A stretch of DNA of 64,000 bases from Arachis hypogaea (lineage: Eukaryota > Streptophyta > Magnoliopsida > Fabales > Fabaceae), in the NCBI RefSeq assembly GCF_003086295.3, contig NC_092053.1:113779905-113843904 (forward strand), read 5' to 3'. Under the pieces are notes generated by a model. That model ran no database searches. It was given only the letters and a program-made list of their open reading frames with translations, and was not told the origin of the DNA. The position numbers and the translations under genes were made by a program. Below are positions 10,613 through 21,381 of the stretch, piece after piece. How positions within the stretch are numbered: the first letter of the stretch is position 1; every line of letters starts with the position of its first letter.

Positions 10613-11976
10613 TTTTTCTTAGTATATTTGTGTGCGGCCCTGTCTGTGGGCTTTTGAATTGTTTATTTTTTGTAAATGGTATTTTGCTGATTGTTGACAC
10701 TCTCTTGGTTGCTTGTTTAGCAACTTTATTTTGAAAAACAAAGCAGTTTCTAAGCTTTTGGGGCTGATTTTGGTGGCCTCTGAAGCTTGCCGTTATTACA
10801 GCTAGCAGTTTTTATATCATGTCTGTCTGCACTTGTCTTGGCACCTTTCTAGTTTTTTGAGAGTGTTGGGACTTTTCGTTGTTTGACCTCTTTGGGTTGG
10901 CTTGGTTCTTTGGCCTGATGTCATTTCCATCAATTCGTTTTGCTTGGACTTTGTTCAGGTCTTTGTTAGGAATTTTCTTTGTACAATGCTGAGGTCACCG
11001 ATTTTATTATGTCGGTTTTGTCCGAGCTGTTGTTGATAATCCTCTTTTTTGGACCCCTCTTTAGGTCTCTCTCAGGGATTATTTTTGTAGCTTTATGTTT
11101 TGGACCGACTTCTTCGCGTCGGGTCCTTGTAAGTTATTTTGTAATCCTCTTTCTTGGACCTTGTTCAGGTCTCTTTCAGGGATTACTTAATAACTTTTAT
11201 GTTTTGGGCCGACTTCGTCATGTCGGGCCCTTCTAAGTTATTTTTGTAATCCTCTTTCTTGGACCTTGTTCAGGTGTCTTTCAGGGATTACTTTTATAAC
11301 TTTTATGTTTTGGGCCGACTTCGTCATGTCGGGCCCTTCTAAGTTACTTTTGTAATCCTCTTTCTTGGACCTTATTCAGATCTCTTTCAGGGATTACTTT
11401 TAAAACTTTTATGTTTTGGGCCGACTTCGTCATGTCGGGCCCTTCTAAGTTAAAGTAATCCTCTTTTATAGGGTTGGCCACACCTCTTTCTAGGGTTTAC
11501 TTATAACTTGGGTTGACTTGGTCCGACTTCTTAACGTCGGTCAGTCTTTAAGTTATTATTTAGCAATCCATTAGGACCTCGTCAGGTCCTTTCTATGGAT
11601 CACTTTCGATAACTTCTTGCATTATTCTGTTTTCATCTTTGCCGATTTGTAGAAATTGGGTTTAATCCTCGCTTGGTTGACCTTTTGATGAATTTGGTTT
11701 TCATCTCTGTTGGTCTTTATCGCGATCGTGCAGTGAATTCGATTTTCACTTTCTGTCGATCTGTTGCTTTATAATCGGACGATGAATGTTTCAGATTAAT
11801 GCGGCTTGAAAATTTGTAGAATATCTAAACATATTTTATTCAAAAAAAATGCAAATATGTACATGTGGAGTTTTTACCCTTTTAAGTCGGATAATTTGTG
11901 GATCTCAAATTGGTGCCTCATTAAAAAACCTTTTCAGGAAAAAGAGTACACCCTATGTTGAGATCCCTTACCATTC
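10613..11976 (-). other. Non-coding 3' region of the Tat element between gag-pol and antisense gene
   Basis: No reading frame here resembles a protein. The gag-pol stop is at 11979-11977 and the antisense gene ends at 10612, so the two genes converge on this stretch. It holds the ~105 bp tandem array (11038-11600) and, at 10850-11037, looser copies of the same TTGGACC...CAGGTC wording. Confidence 0.7.
11038..11600. repeat. ~105 bp tandem repeat in the Tat 3' region, about five copies
   Basis: AATCCTCTT-type unit starts lie at 11038, 11143, 11248, 11354 and 11457 (spacings 105, 105, 106, 103), with a diverged unit to ~11575. Each unit contains CAGGTCTCTTTCAGGGATTA, then GGGCCGAC, an eight-base loop TTCGTCAT, and GTCGGGCCC, a near-perfect hairpin. 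Copies two to four are close to identical. Confidence 0.95.
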
Positions 11977-13353
11977 CTAGCTATAGTACCTTCTTAGGTT
12001 GCAGGCGTGCCATGACCTGGGAAGCTCTCACCCCTCGAGTTCGGACAGTCTGTAGTAGCCCTTCCCGAGTACTTCTATGACTCGGTAGGGTCCTTTCCAA
12101 TTTGCTGCTAGCTTTCCTTCTCCGGGTTGAGTTGTTCCGATATCATTTCGTATTAGGATAAGATCATTCTCAGTGAAACCTTTTGGCACTACCTTTTGAT
12201 TATATCTGGAAGCCATTCGACGTTTTAGTGCTTCTTCCCTGATCCGAGCTCTTTCTTAGATTTCAGGAAGTAGGTCGAGCTCTTCCCTTTGAAGTTGGGA
12301 GTTGGCTTCTTCATTGTAATGGACCATTCTAGGTGATCCTTCCTCGATCTCTACTAGGATCATTGCCTCCGTTCCATATGCTAATCGGAAGGGTGATTCC
12401 TTTGTGGTGGAATGTGGCGTTGTTCGATATGCCCATAGGACTTGTGGGAGTTCTTCGGCCCAAGCTCCTTTTGCGTCTTGTAATCTCTGTTTTAGCCCAG
12501 CCAATATGACTTTGTTGGCAGCTTCGGCTTGTCCATTCGCTTGGGGATGTTCGACGGAAGTGAACTGATGCTTTATGTTCAAGTCGGCTACTAATTTTCT
12601 GAAGCCTGCATCTGTGAATTGGGTGCCATTGTCTGTGGTGATGGAGTATGGAACCCCGAACCTTGTGACAATATTCCTATATAGGAATTTTCGACTTCTT
12701 TGAGCAGTAGCGTTAGCTAGGGGTTCTGTCTCGATCCACTTTGTGAAATAGTCTACCCCTACTATGAAGAATTTAACTTGTCCCGATCCCTGGGGAAAGG
12801 GTCCGAGAAGGTCGAGTCCCCATTTTGCAAATGGCCAAGGTGAGGTTACGCTGATGAGCTCCTCGGGCGGGGCGATGTGAAAGTTGGCATGTTTTTGACA
12901 TGGTGGACATTTCTTTACGAACTCTGTGGCCTCCTTTTGTAGAGTTGGCCAATAAAATTCTGCCCGAAGTACTTTTTTGGTGAGCGCTTGTGCTCCGAGA
13001 TGATTGCCACAGATGCCACTGTGTATTTCTTCTAGAACTTCCCTCGTGTTGGAAGTCGGTACACATTTTAACAATAGTATTGAAATTCCTCTTTTGTATA
13101 GAGTATTATTTATAATAGTGTAGTATTGTGCTTCTCATTTTAACCTTTTTGCCTCCTTCTCGCCTGTAGGAAGTGTTTCTATTTTGAGGTAGTTAATTAT
13201 AGGAGTCATCCATCCTTGATCTAGACCTGTTATGGCTAGGACTTTTTCCTCTTTCGAGATTGACAGGTTTTGTAATATTTCCTGGATGAGGCTTCTATTG
13301 TTGCCTCTTGGTTTGGTGCTGGCTAGTTTTGAGAGTGCGTCAGCTCGGGCATT
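11977..13353 (-). pseudogene. Tat element integrase (3' part of gag-pol)
   Basis: It continues the gag-pol frame after the stop at 13356-13354 (NARADALSKLAS ends the second RNase H). It holds the HHCC zinc finger (HSGICGNHLG ... KKCPPCQKH), the DDE core with D in WGLDLLGPF, D in TTDNGTQF and E in NGQAEAANK, and a GPY-like module (WKGPYRVIEVLGKGYYRL). It ends NLRRYYS at 11977. Three further in-frame stops fall at 13137-13135 (TGA), 12258-12256 (TAA) and 12030-12028 (TGA). No chromodomain follows. All stops lie in one frame, so deleting none would be needed to read through. Confidence 0.9.
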
Positions 13354-14910
13354 TTATTCGCGGGGTATGTGGTGGATCTCATATTCCCGGAGTTGTCCAG
13401 GCTGTTCCCTGGTTTTACCTAGGTACTTTTTCATAGTGGGGTCCTTGGCTTGGTAGCTCCCCGTTATTTGTGAAGTGATCACCTGTGAGTCACTGAAGAT
13501 AACGAGTCTTTGAGCTCCGACCTCTTTAGCCAGCTTTAAACCAGCGAGTAGTGCCTCATATTCCGCCTGGTTGTTTGAGGTGGGGAACCCGAATTTGAGA
13601 GAGAGTTCGATTTGGGTTCCTTGATTACTTTCAATTATCACACCTGCGCCGCTTCCCGTCTTATTCGAGGAACCGTCCACGTAGAGATTCCATTCCATGG
13701 GGGTTTCCAGGGTGTCTGTAAATTCTACAATGAAGTCGGCTAAGTATTGTGATTTGATGGCTGTCCGAGCTTCGTATTGAAGGTCGAACTCAGACAACTC
13801 AACTGCCCATTGTAAGATTCTGCCCGCTAGGTCTGTTTTCTGCAATATCCCTTTAATGGGCTGGTTGGTCCGAACCTTAATAGTGTGAGCTTGGAAGTAC
13901 GGGCGAAGTCGTCGAGATGTTAGTATGAGAGCATAGGAAAATTTTTCTATTTTTTGGTAGTTTAGCTCGGATCCTTGTAATACTTTACTGATGAAGTATA
14001 CGGGTTGTTGCCCACTGTCATCTTCTCGAACTAGTGCTGAGGCTACTACCCGACTCCCTACCGCGAGGTACAATATGAGTGGTTCTTCTTCTCGTGGCCG
14101 AGATAGGATAGGTGGCTGTCCTAGGAATCTTTTGAAATCTTGGAAGGCTTGTTCACACTCCGTTGTCCATTCGAACCACTTTCCTTTCCTTAGAGTAGCA
14201 TAGAAGGGAAGAGATCTTATCGCTGATCCCGCTAGGAATCTGGACAGGGCTGCCAATCTCCCGTTGAGTTGTTGTACCTCTTTGACGCAAGTTGGGCTCT
14301 TCATGTTGAGTATGGCCTGGCATTTATCCGGATTTGCCTCAATTCCTCTTTGTTTGAGCATAAAACCTAAGAACTTTCCGGCTTCTACTGCAAAGGTGCA
14401 TTTTGCAGGATTGAGTCGCATGTCATGCTTTTTTATAGTGTCGAACACTTGGACCAGGTCGGACAATAATGTCTCTTCACTTTGTGTCTTTATCAACATG
14501 TCGTCCACATAGACTTCCATGACTTTTCCGATATGATCTGAGAAGACTTTATTCATTAGCCTTTGATAAGTAGCTCCCGCATTTTTGAGACCAAAAGGCA
14601 TCATGATGTAGCAGTAGTTTGCTTTTGGTGTTAAAAACGAGGTTTTTTCTTGATCGGGTGGGTACATTGGGATTTGATTGTATCCGGAATATGCATCCAT
14701 AAATGAGGGGTATTTATATCCGGAGGAGGCATTGACCAGAGCGTCGATACTTCGGAATGGATAAGGGTCTTTTGGGTAGGCTTTTTTGAGATCAGTATAG
14801 TCGGTGCACATTCGCCACTTCCCGTTTGATTTTTTCACCAAGACGACGTTAGCTAGCCATAGTGGGTACTTGACTTCTCTTATGAATCCTGCCTCCAGTA
14901 GAGCTTGTAC
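13354..14910 (-). pseudogene. Tat element reverse transcriptase and two RNase H domains
   Basis: RT motifs run in order: LVKKSNGKWRMCTDYTDLKK, SFMDAYSGYNQI, MPFGLKNAGATYQRLMN and the catalytic YVDD of MEVYVDDMLIKT. A first RNase H-like domain follows (LILYLAVGSRVVASALVRED, PVYFISKVLQGSELNY); its DTT-like active-site position reads LAVGS, so it looks inactive. A second, archaeal-type RNase H follows with LYVDGSSNKTGSGAG, NNQAEYEALLAGL and VIFSDSQV. The dual arrangement is typical of the Tat lineage. The segment starts after the TAG at 14913-14911 and ends with TAA at 13356-13354. Confidence 0.95.
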
Positions 14911-16401
14911 CTACTCTTCCACAGCTTGGGATCGTTCAGGTCCGAGTTTTATATGCCTCTGTTGTACTGGCCGAGATCCAGGGTAGACTGCTAGCTTATG
15001 ACACATTAACTCGGGGTCTATGCCTGGCATGTCTGCATCCTTCCACGCAAAAAGGTCGGTGTTTTCTTGTAAGAAATGTATGAGTGATTCTTTTATGTCT
15101 CCTTTTAGAATCGTGCCAATATTGGTTGTTTTGTCCGAGACGTCTTCGATCTGGACTTTCTCTACTTCGCCTTCAGGTTGTGGACGGAGTTCTTCTTGCC
15201 TCTGAACTCCACCAAGTTCAATTGTGTGGAATTCTTCTCCTCTGCCTCTGAGGTTTAGACTTTCGTTATAATAGCGGCGCGCCATCTTCTGATCTGCTTT
15301 TATCGTAGCTATCCCTTCTGCAGTTGCAAATTTCATGCATAGATGTGGAGTTGAGACTATTGCACCGAGTTGATTTAATGTTGTCCGACCTATTAGGGCA
15401 TTGTAGGCTGAAATCACATCGACCACGATGTAGTCTATTTTGAGTGTTCTGGATTGGTTTCCTTTTTCGAAGGTTGTGTGTAGTGGGACATATCCCAGTG
15501 GTTGCACTGGAGTGTCTTCCAGTCCGAACAGGCTGTTTGGATATGCTCTAAGTTCTTTATCTTCCAGGCCGAGCTTGTCGAAGGCAGTTTTGAATAAGAT
15601 ATCGGTGGAGCTCCCTTGGTCTATCAGTATGCAATGGAGATTTGCATTTGTCAGTATAATGGTGATGACCATAGGGTCGTCGTGTCCTGAGATGATACCG
15701 GATGCATCTTCTTTGGTAAACGTAATTGCCGGGATGTCGGGTGCTTCCTCCTTTCCTTCGACGTGATATACTTCTTTGAGATATCTTTTACGAGATGATT
15801 TGGAGATTCCTCCTCCTGCAAACCCTCCATATATCATATGAACATGTCTTTCTGGTGTACGAGGTGATCGCTCGGTTCGTCCAACCTCCTCGTCCCTTCT
15901 CCTTTTTCTTTGCTCATCGTCCCGGGTGGCCAGATATCGATCTAGTTTTCCTTCTCTCACTAATTTTTCTATGACATTTTTTAAGTCAAAGCATTCATTG
16001 GTGGAGTGCCCACGGACTCGATGGTATTCACAATATTCATTCCGGTTTCCTCCTCTCCTTTTGCCTTTGAGTGGTCGAGCTGGGGGTATTTTTTCTGTAT
16101 GGCAAACTTCTTTGTAAACATCCACAAGGGACACCCGAAGAGGGGTGTAATTATGATATTTTTTAATTTTTTTTCCTTGTCGATCTTCCTTCTTTTTGGA
16201 CTCTTTATCTTTGTCTCGGTAGGTGAATCCGGATTTTGAGGTTTCTCTTAGTCGGGAATTTTCTTCCATGTTGATGTATTTCTCCGCTCGTTCTTGCACT
16301 TCGTCCAGAGATGTGGGATACTTCTTTGATATAGATTGGCTAAAAGGTCCCTCTCGTAGACCATTGATGAGGCCCATGATGGCGGCCTCTGTCGGTAGGC
16401 T
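14911..16401 (-). pseudogene. Tat element gag C-terminus and protease
   Basis: It is in frame with the upstream gag, separated only by a stop at 16404-16402. It includes the gag tail (LINGLREGPFSQSISKKYPT), a zinc-finger-like stretch CEYHRVRGHSTNECFDLKN (C-x2-H-x4-H-x4-C, not a standard CCHC knuckle), and a retropepsin with active-site DQGSS in LIDQGSSTDILFK, where DGGSS or DTGSS is usual, plus IDYIVVDVISAYNALIGR. The end reads into the RT N-terminus (VQQRHIKLGPERSQAVEE) and stops at 14913-14911, where CAG or GAG has become TAG. Confidence 0.9.
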
Positions 16402-17103
16402 TTATATGTCTAGGCATATTTTGTTGAATCTTTCTATGTAGTTGCGAAGACTTTCCCGATCTCCTTGCTTGATTCCTAATAGACTGGGGGCATGCTTAGC
16501 CTTATCTTTTTGGATGGAGAATCTGGCCAGGAACTTTTTGGATAAGTCGTCAAAGCTTGAGATGGACTTCGGAGGTAGGTTGTCAAACCATCTAATTGCT
16601 GTCTTTGTGAGAGTTGTTAAGAAAGCTTTACAGCGAACTGCGTCTGAGGCGTCAGTGAGGTACATTCTACTTCTGAAATTGCTGAGATGATGGTTGGGAT
16701 CTGTGGTGCCATCGTACAAAGCCATATCCGGAAGTTTGAAGTCTTTAGGGATTTTGGTCCTCATGATCTCCCTAGTGAATGGATCTTGATCCTTGCGAGA
16801 GTTATCCTTAGGAGTGGATCGAGTAGCCTTGGCTTTGAGATCGGTTTCGAGTTTTAGGAGTTTGTCTTCTAATTCTCGGTGTTGCCTTACCCCCTTTTGT
16901 AGATCTTTCCCAACTTCTCGTTGATGCTGGCTTTCTTTTTCAGGTTGCTTTAAACGATCTTGAAGCGCTTCTATCACTCTTGGATTTGATGAATTTTTGT
17001 CCTCGTTAGATTCCGGGGTATCTTTTAGTGTATTGCCCGCATTTTTATGCGGTGTTCTATCCTCTAGATCTGAATCGTGGTCATTGTCATGGTCATCCTC
17101 CAT
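16402..17103 (-). pseudogene. Tat element gag, N-terminal part
   Basis: I start it at the ATG at 17103-17101 (MEDDHDNDHDSDLEDRTPHK), the first Met after the primer site; the open frame upstream runs back into the LTR. A charged region is followed by a coiled-coil stretch (DRLKQPEKESQHQREVGK, LEDKLLKLETDLKAK), then the retrotransposon gag capsid fold (PKDFKLPDMALYDGTTDPNH, FLTTLTKTAIRWFDNLPPKS, FLARFSIQKDKAKHAPSLL). It stops at 16404-16402, where TAA stands in CLDI*SLPTEAA, most simply a CAA-to-TAA change. Confidence 0.9.
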
Positions 17104-17125
17104 GATGGTGGGATGACTTCCAGGT

Positions 17126-17143
17126 TCCCCGGCAACGGCGCCA
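17126..17143 (-). other. Primer binding site, tRNA-Asp
   Basis: The minus strand reads TGGCGCCGTTGCCGGGGA, 18 of 18 with the complement of the plant tRNA-Asp(GTC) 3' end. One base (17144) separates it from the LTR. Confidence 0.95.
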
Positions 17144-17144
17144 A

Positions 17145-17676
17145 TGTTCCGAGGGTTACCTGAAACTGTAGGTCGATCTCGGACGAGATCTTCTGTGCTG
17201 GTCAGAGATGACGTGTCCGGCTGGTGGGTGGTGGCCGGAGCTGTCGTGTCCGACTTGTGGGACTGGCTGCACTGCTGATCCTTCGTCACCGGAGGGTGGG
17301 GGTACCTGCAAGAGACTCCGATGCTTAAGTTAGCATGGGTATTAAACAGGTTTTTTGTAGAATCAGAGTATGAGTTATACCTGGGTGCTCCAGTGTATTT
17401 ATAATGGTGTGGAGTGACCTTTTTAGATAAGATAAGTTAGTTATCTTATCTTATCTTTGGGTGAGGTCAGCTTATCTTCAAGGGAACCGCCTTTATCTCT
17501 ATAGGCTTGGACTGCCTTTGAATTTGGGTCGTGTTCCTCTATTTGGGCCCTTTACTGGGCTTTCCTGTCGATTTGGCCGAGCTCTTTGAGAAGAGGTTGG
17601 ATAGCCTGACCTAAAGAGGTCGGTCACTTTGTTACTGAACATCTCAGGTCGGATAGCTCGACCCAGGGTGTGAACA
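17145..17676 (-). repeat. 5' LTR of the Tat element (532 bp)
   Basis: It starts TGTTCCGAGGGTTACC and ends GTGTGAACA on the plus strand, followed by the CTACT target duplication. A TATA box lies at 17403-17396 (TATAAATA, minus strand), matching the one in the partner LTR. Confidence 0.95.
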
Positions 17677-17681
17677 CTACT

Positions 17682-19509
17682 CGTTAAGATCGATGGAAGA
17701 GAAGTGAGCTTTAATCTTGATGAAGCCATGAGACATCCACCGGAGGATCACTCTATATTCCGGTGTGATTTGATTGACAATGTGGTGGCCAAAGTCCACC
17801 AAGTTAATTTTGATGGAAAGAGTATGATTCAAGATCCGAGTGTGGGGAGTTCCCATGTATGAAAAGAAGATGCCTTATCACCTCCAATGTCACCGAATGA
17901 CAAAGTGCTGAGTCATGAACAAAAGGTATATTTGAAACCACTCCCGATCCACCTAAAATATGCCTTCCTTGAAGGTGACCAAAAGCTCCCGGTAATTGTT
18001 GCTAAGGAGTTCTCCTCCCACCAAGAGAAGTTACTTAATGTCTTAAGGAGGAACAAGAAGGCCATTAGGTGGAGCCTAGCGGACCTAATTGGCATTAGCC
18101 CCCAAGTGTGTGAACACCAAATTTTTCTAGAAGAAGGAGCCAAACCCGTTAGACAACCTCAAAGGCGTCTCAATCCTACCATTTTAGAGATTGTGAAGAA
18201 GGAGGTCACCCGGTTATTAGAAGCGGACATTATCTATCCGATTTCAGATAGTGAGTGGGTGAGCCCCGTCCAAGTGGTTCCAAAAAAATCCGGTGTTACT
18301 ACAATCAAGAACGAACAAGGGGAGCTTATAGCTACAAGAGTCCAAAACTCATGGAGGGTGTGTATTGACTATCGGCGCCTAAACTTGGCCCCTAGGAAGG
18401 AGCACTTTCCGTTGCCCTTCATCGATCAAATGCTTGATCGCCTATATGGTAAATCTCATTATTGTTTTTTAAATGGATATTTCGGTTATTTTCAAATCAA
18501 TATTGCTCCAAATGATCAAGAAAAAACCACCTTCACATGCCCTTTCAGAATGTATGCGTATAAGAGAATGCCGTTTGGCTTGTGCAACGCACCGGCAACG
18601 TTCCAAAGGTGTATGATGAGTATATTTGTGGATCTTTTGGAGCAATGCATGGAGGTGTTTATGGACGATTTTTCTGTTTATGGGGACTCTTTTGACCTTT
18701 GCTTGGACAATTTAGCTAATGTAGTGCTTTCTTTTGTTCGGAATAACATTATTTGCCGCTTTAGATCACCACGAGCAATCGTGAGTGATCAAGGCTCGCA
18801 CTTTTATAACAAAAAGATGGCAAGGTTAATGAAGAAGTATGGCATCATCCATAAGGTAGCCACAGCATACCACCCCCAAATAAACGGCCAAGCCGAGGTT
18901 TCCAATTGGGAACTCAAGCGCATATTGAAAAAGGTTGTGAAGCCTCATAGGAAAGATTGGAGTTCTAAGCTCGGCGATGCGCTTTGGGCCTACCAGACGG
19001 CATATAAAACGCCAATTGGTATGAGCCCGTTCTGGTTGGTCTATGGGAAGGCTTGCCATCTACCGGTGGAGATAGAACATAAAGCGTATTGGACCGTAAA
19101 AGAGTTAAATACGGGTTTTGGGGTTGGGGTCGAAAGGAAGTTACAATTGGTGGAGCTTGAGAACCTTCGCTTGGAAGCCTATGAGAATTCAAGACTTTAC
19201 AAGGAGAAGATGAAAGCGGTGCATGATAGAAATATTAGAAGAAGATAGTTTAGAGTGGGAGAGTTAGTTCTCCTCTATAACTCTAGGTTGAGATTGATGC
19301 CTGGGAAGCTAAGATCAAGGTGGGAAGGCCCCTATAGAGTGGAGAAAGCAGAACCATATGGGGTCTACCACTTGCGCCATCCTTCAAACCCCAATATCTT
19401 CAAGGTAAATGGTCATCGTCTAAAGCTATACCATGGAGAAAAGATGAAAAACAACAAAGAGGTTGAGGTGTTCCTTCTTGAGGACGCACCCGAAGGCGAA
19501 GCGATTTGA
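17682..19509 (+). pseudogene. Athila pol: protease end, RT, then integrase, with an in-frame internal deletion
   Basis: It continues the protease across the Tat insertion (one base lost near 17684) through GREVSFNLDEAMRHPPEDH to a stop at ~17860. The main frame, 17887-19248, holds RT motifs ([39 protein letters not shown], and FMDDFSVYG as the YxDD box). Right after CLDNLANVV, near 18721-18730, it passes in frame to integrase [23 protein letters not shown] thumb, RNase H, the integrase zinc finger and the first catalytic Asp are missing. The second Asp (SDQGSHF) and the Glu region ([12 protein letters not shown]) remain. A TAG at 19246-19248 precedes the GPY-type tail (RSRWEGPYRVEKAEPYGVYH), which ends at TGA 19507-19509. 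Confidence 0.9.
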
Positions 19510-21381
19510 GCTCATGACCGTCCAACTTAAGGACGTTAAACAAAAGTGGTAGGTGGGAGACACCCCACCATGGTATGATCTACCTTTGCTTATAGTTTCT
19601 TGCTCATAGCTTGTAGAATTTTTGTCCCTTTGGTGATTGCTTGATTTGTGAGTTTGTTTATAGTAGGGTTTGCTTGATTGTTTGTTAAATTGCTCATGAG
19701 GAGTTCATTGATAATGGTTTAATTGAATTGAGAGGTGAAAATGCTTAAGGTTAAGTGTTATATGAGGTTTTTGATGTTTTTGAACCCTTTAACATGCATT
19801 ACTACCAATTTGTGCTATAATTGCCCCTCCTCATGTGTATGAAAAAAAAAGGGGGGGCCATCCACGCGCAAGCGTGCTATACGCGTACGCGTGGACGCGT
19901 TTTCACAACCCCTGATACTAAAACCCGAGAGTTGTGCCTCATGTGTGCCCACTTTGTGCCTGGGGCACAACCGTGACCCACGCGTAAGCGTGTATGACGC
20001 CTACGCGTCACCCTGCAAATTCGCACACCCATGCGTAAGCATGGGCAACGCGTACGCGTTGGTTGTGAATTTTGGACACCCTGGTATAAAAACCAAAGAG
20101 TTATGCCCCCTTTATGCCAAAACTGTGCCAGGCAACCCACGCGTAAGCGTAGCCGACGCGTACGCGTCGGTCACCGATTTTCCAATCCACGCGTAAGCGT
20201 GATAGACGCGTACGCATCGATTGTGCTGCATGCCACTCCTGGTACAAAAACCAGAGAGTTGAACCTGCTTTGTGCCTACTCTGCGCCCAGGGCACAACTC
20301 TACCCACGCGTGCGCATCACCTGACGCGTACGTGTCCCTTCTCTTTCCTGCAACCCATGCGTACGTGTGGGAGATGCTTACGTGTTGCCTTCCATCTCTG
20401 TCCATCCACACGTACGCGTGGAGTACGCGCACGCGTCGCATCCCGAATGCAAGTAATGAACAACGCGTGCCCTGTTCTATTTTGTTTCCAAATTCCTTCC
20501 TCCACTCTCATTCTTCCATCCCTTCTCTTCTTCTATCTCCTCCTATCACCTTCCCCAATCACCACCAACGCCACCGGCGACCAACACCTCCGACGGTCCC
20601 ACACCTACTGTCTTTTCCTATTCTCCACCTACACTTCGCATTACCTTCTTCTCCTTCTCGAGGTTCTCCTCCTACTCCTCCTTCTCTTTTGTCTTCTTTT
20701 AGATTTTTTCTCTTCCTAGTTGCCTTTGATTACTCTCTAGCTTTTCTTTATTCTTTTCATCTTAGTGGCATTTTTTTTCTTACTTGTTTCTTGCTTGTTT
20801 GCTTTCTTTCATTTCATACTTTCCATGGGTGTTAGAGTTTGGGTTGTCTCTTATTTTTGATGGATCATTTTGATCTCTATTGCTTTCTTTGAGACTTTGT
20901 GGTGTTATTGTGTTGATTGGTATTCTATTTGGGGTTATACATGTTTATATTTCTCCTACTTGCCCATATATTGAATGTTGCACACCAAGTGTTTGTTGAA
21001 ATGAACCTACACCATTTTGGTTCAATTTTGACTTTGTGCTCTCAATTTGGTGCTTCTTCTTTATACACTTGCTCTATCTAAATGCATTGAGCCTATTTTG
21101 CTTCATGTTTACCATTCTAATGCTCATTCCCATGACTTGCTTCTTCATTATTGTTGATGCTTGAGTTTATCCTTCTCATGCCTTATTGCATGCTTCACTC
21201 ACTCTTGCATCCCATGCTAAGTGTATGCCCCCATGATTGTATCATTGTCTTGTCACATGTTGCAGCTGTCATATCCTCAAGACACACTATTCCTTTTGGG
21301 CTTTACTTTTCCCTTGCATGTTACTTTCCGAGTGATAATTCTTTGGGTTTAATGTTTTCTCTTTTCCTTCCTTTTCTCAAG
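19510..21381 (+). other. Athila pol-env spacer
   Basis: This is 1.9 kb without recognisable coding sequence. Bases 19861-20470 are a palindrome-rich array (separate entry); 20480-20760 is C- and T-rich; 20880-21380 is T-rich and ends in a pyrimidine stretch (TTTTCCTTCCTTTTCTCAAG) right before the ATG of the env-like ORF. In Athila-like elements the third ORF is thought to be expressed from a spliced RNA, and a 3' splice site here would fit, but no donor is proven. Confidence 0.6.
19861..20470. repeat. ACGCGTACGCGT palindrome module array in the Athila spacer
   Basis: CACGCGTAAGCGTG and ACGCGTACGCGT words recur about every 40-60 bp. They alternate with a spacer of the form AGAGTTGTGCC...TTTGTGCC...GGGCACAAC, seen at ~19928, ~20096 and ~20255. 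The stretch is very rich in CpG in an otherwise AT-rich surrounding. The same words and spacer occur in the Tekay LTR at 29650-29945. Confidence 0.95.

Larger units (their letters stand above)
7012..17676 (-). mobile_element. Complete Tat-lineage Ty3/gypsy retrotransposon, TSD CTACT
   Basis: It spans 10,665 bp between CTACT at 7007-7011 and CTACT at 17677-17681, inside the Athila protease. On the minus strand the order is 5' LTR (17676-17145), tRNA-Asp primer site (17143-17126), gag-pol (17103-11977), a 3' region with ~105 bp tandem repeats, an antisense gene (plus strand, ~8640-10612), and 3' LTR (7553-7012). Domain order is gag, protease, RT, RNase H, a second RNase H, integrase. The second RNase H, tandem-repeat 3' region and antisense ORF are known marks of the Tat (Ogre/Retand-like) lineage. 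The two LTRs differ by about 15 substitutions by eye (~3 percent), nearly all transitions, plus a 10-bp repeat-length difference. Gag-pol has six nonsense codons and no frameshift, so this copy is defective. Confidence 0.95.
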
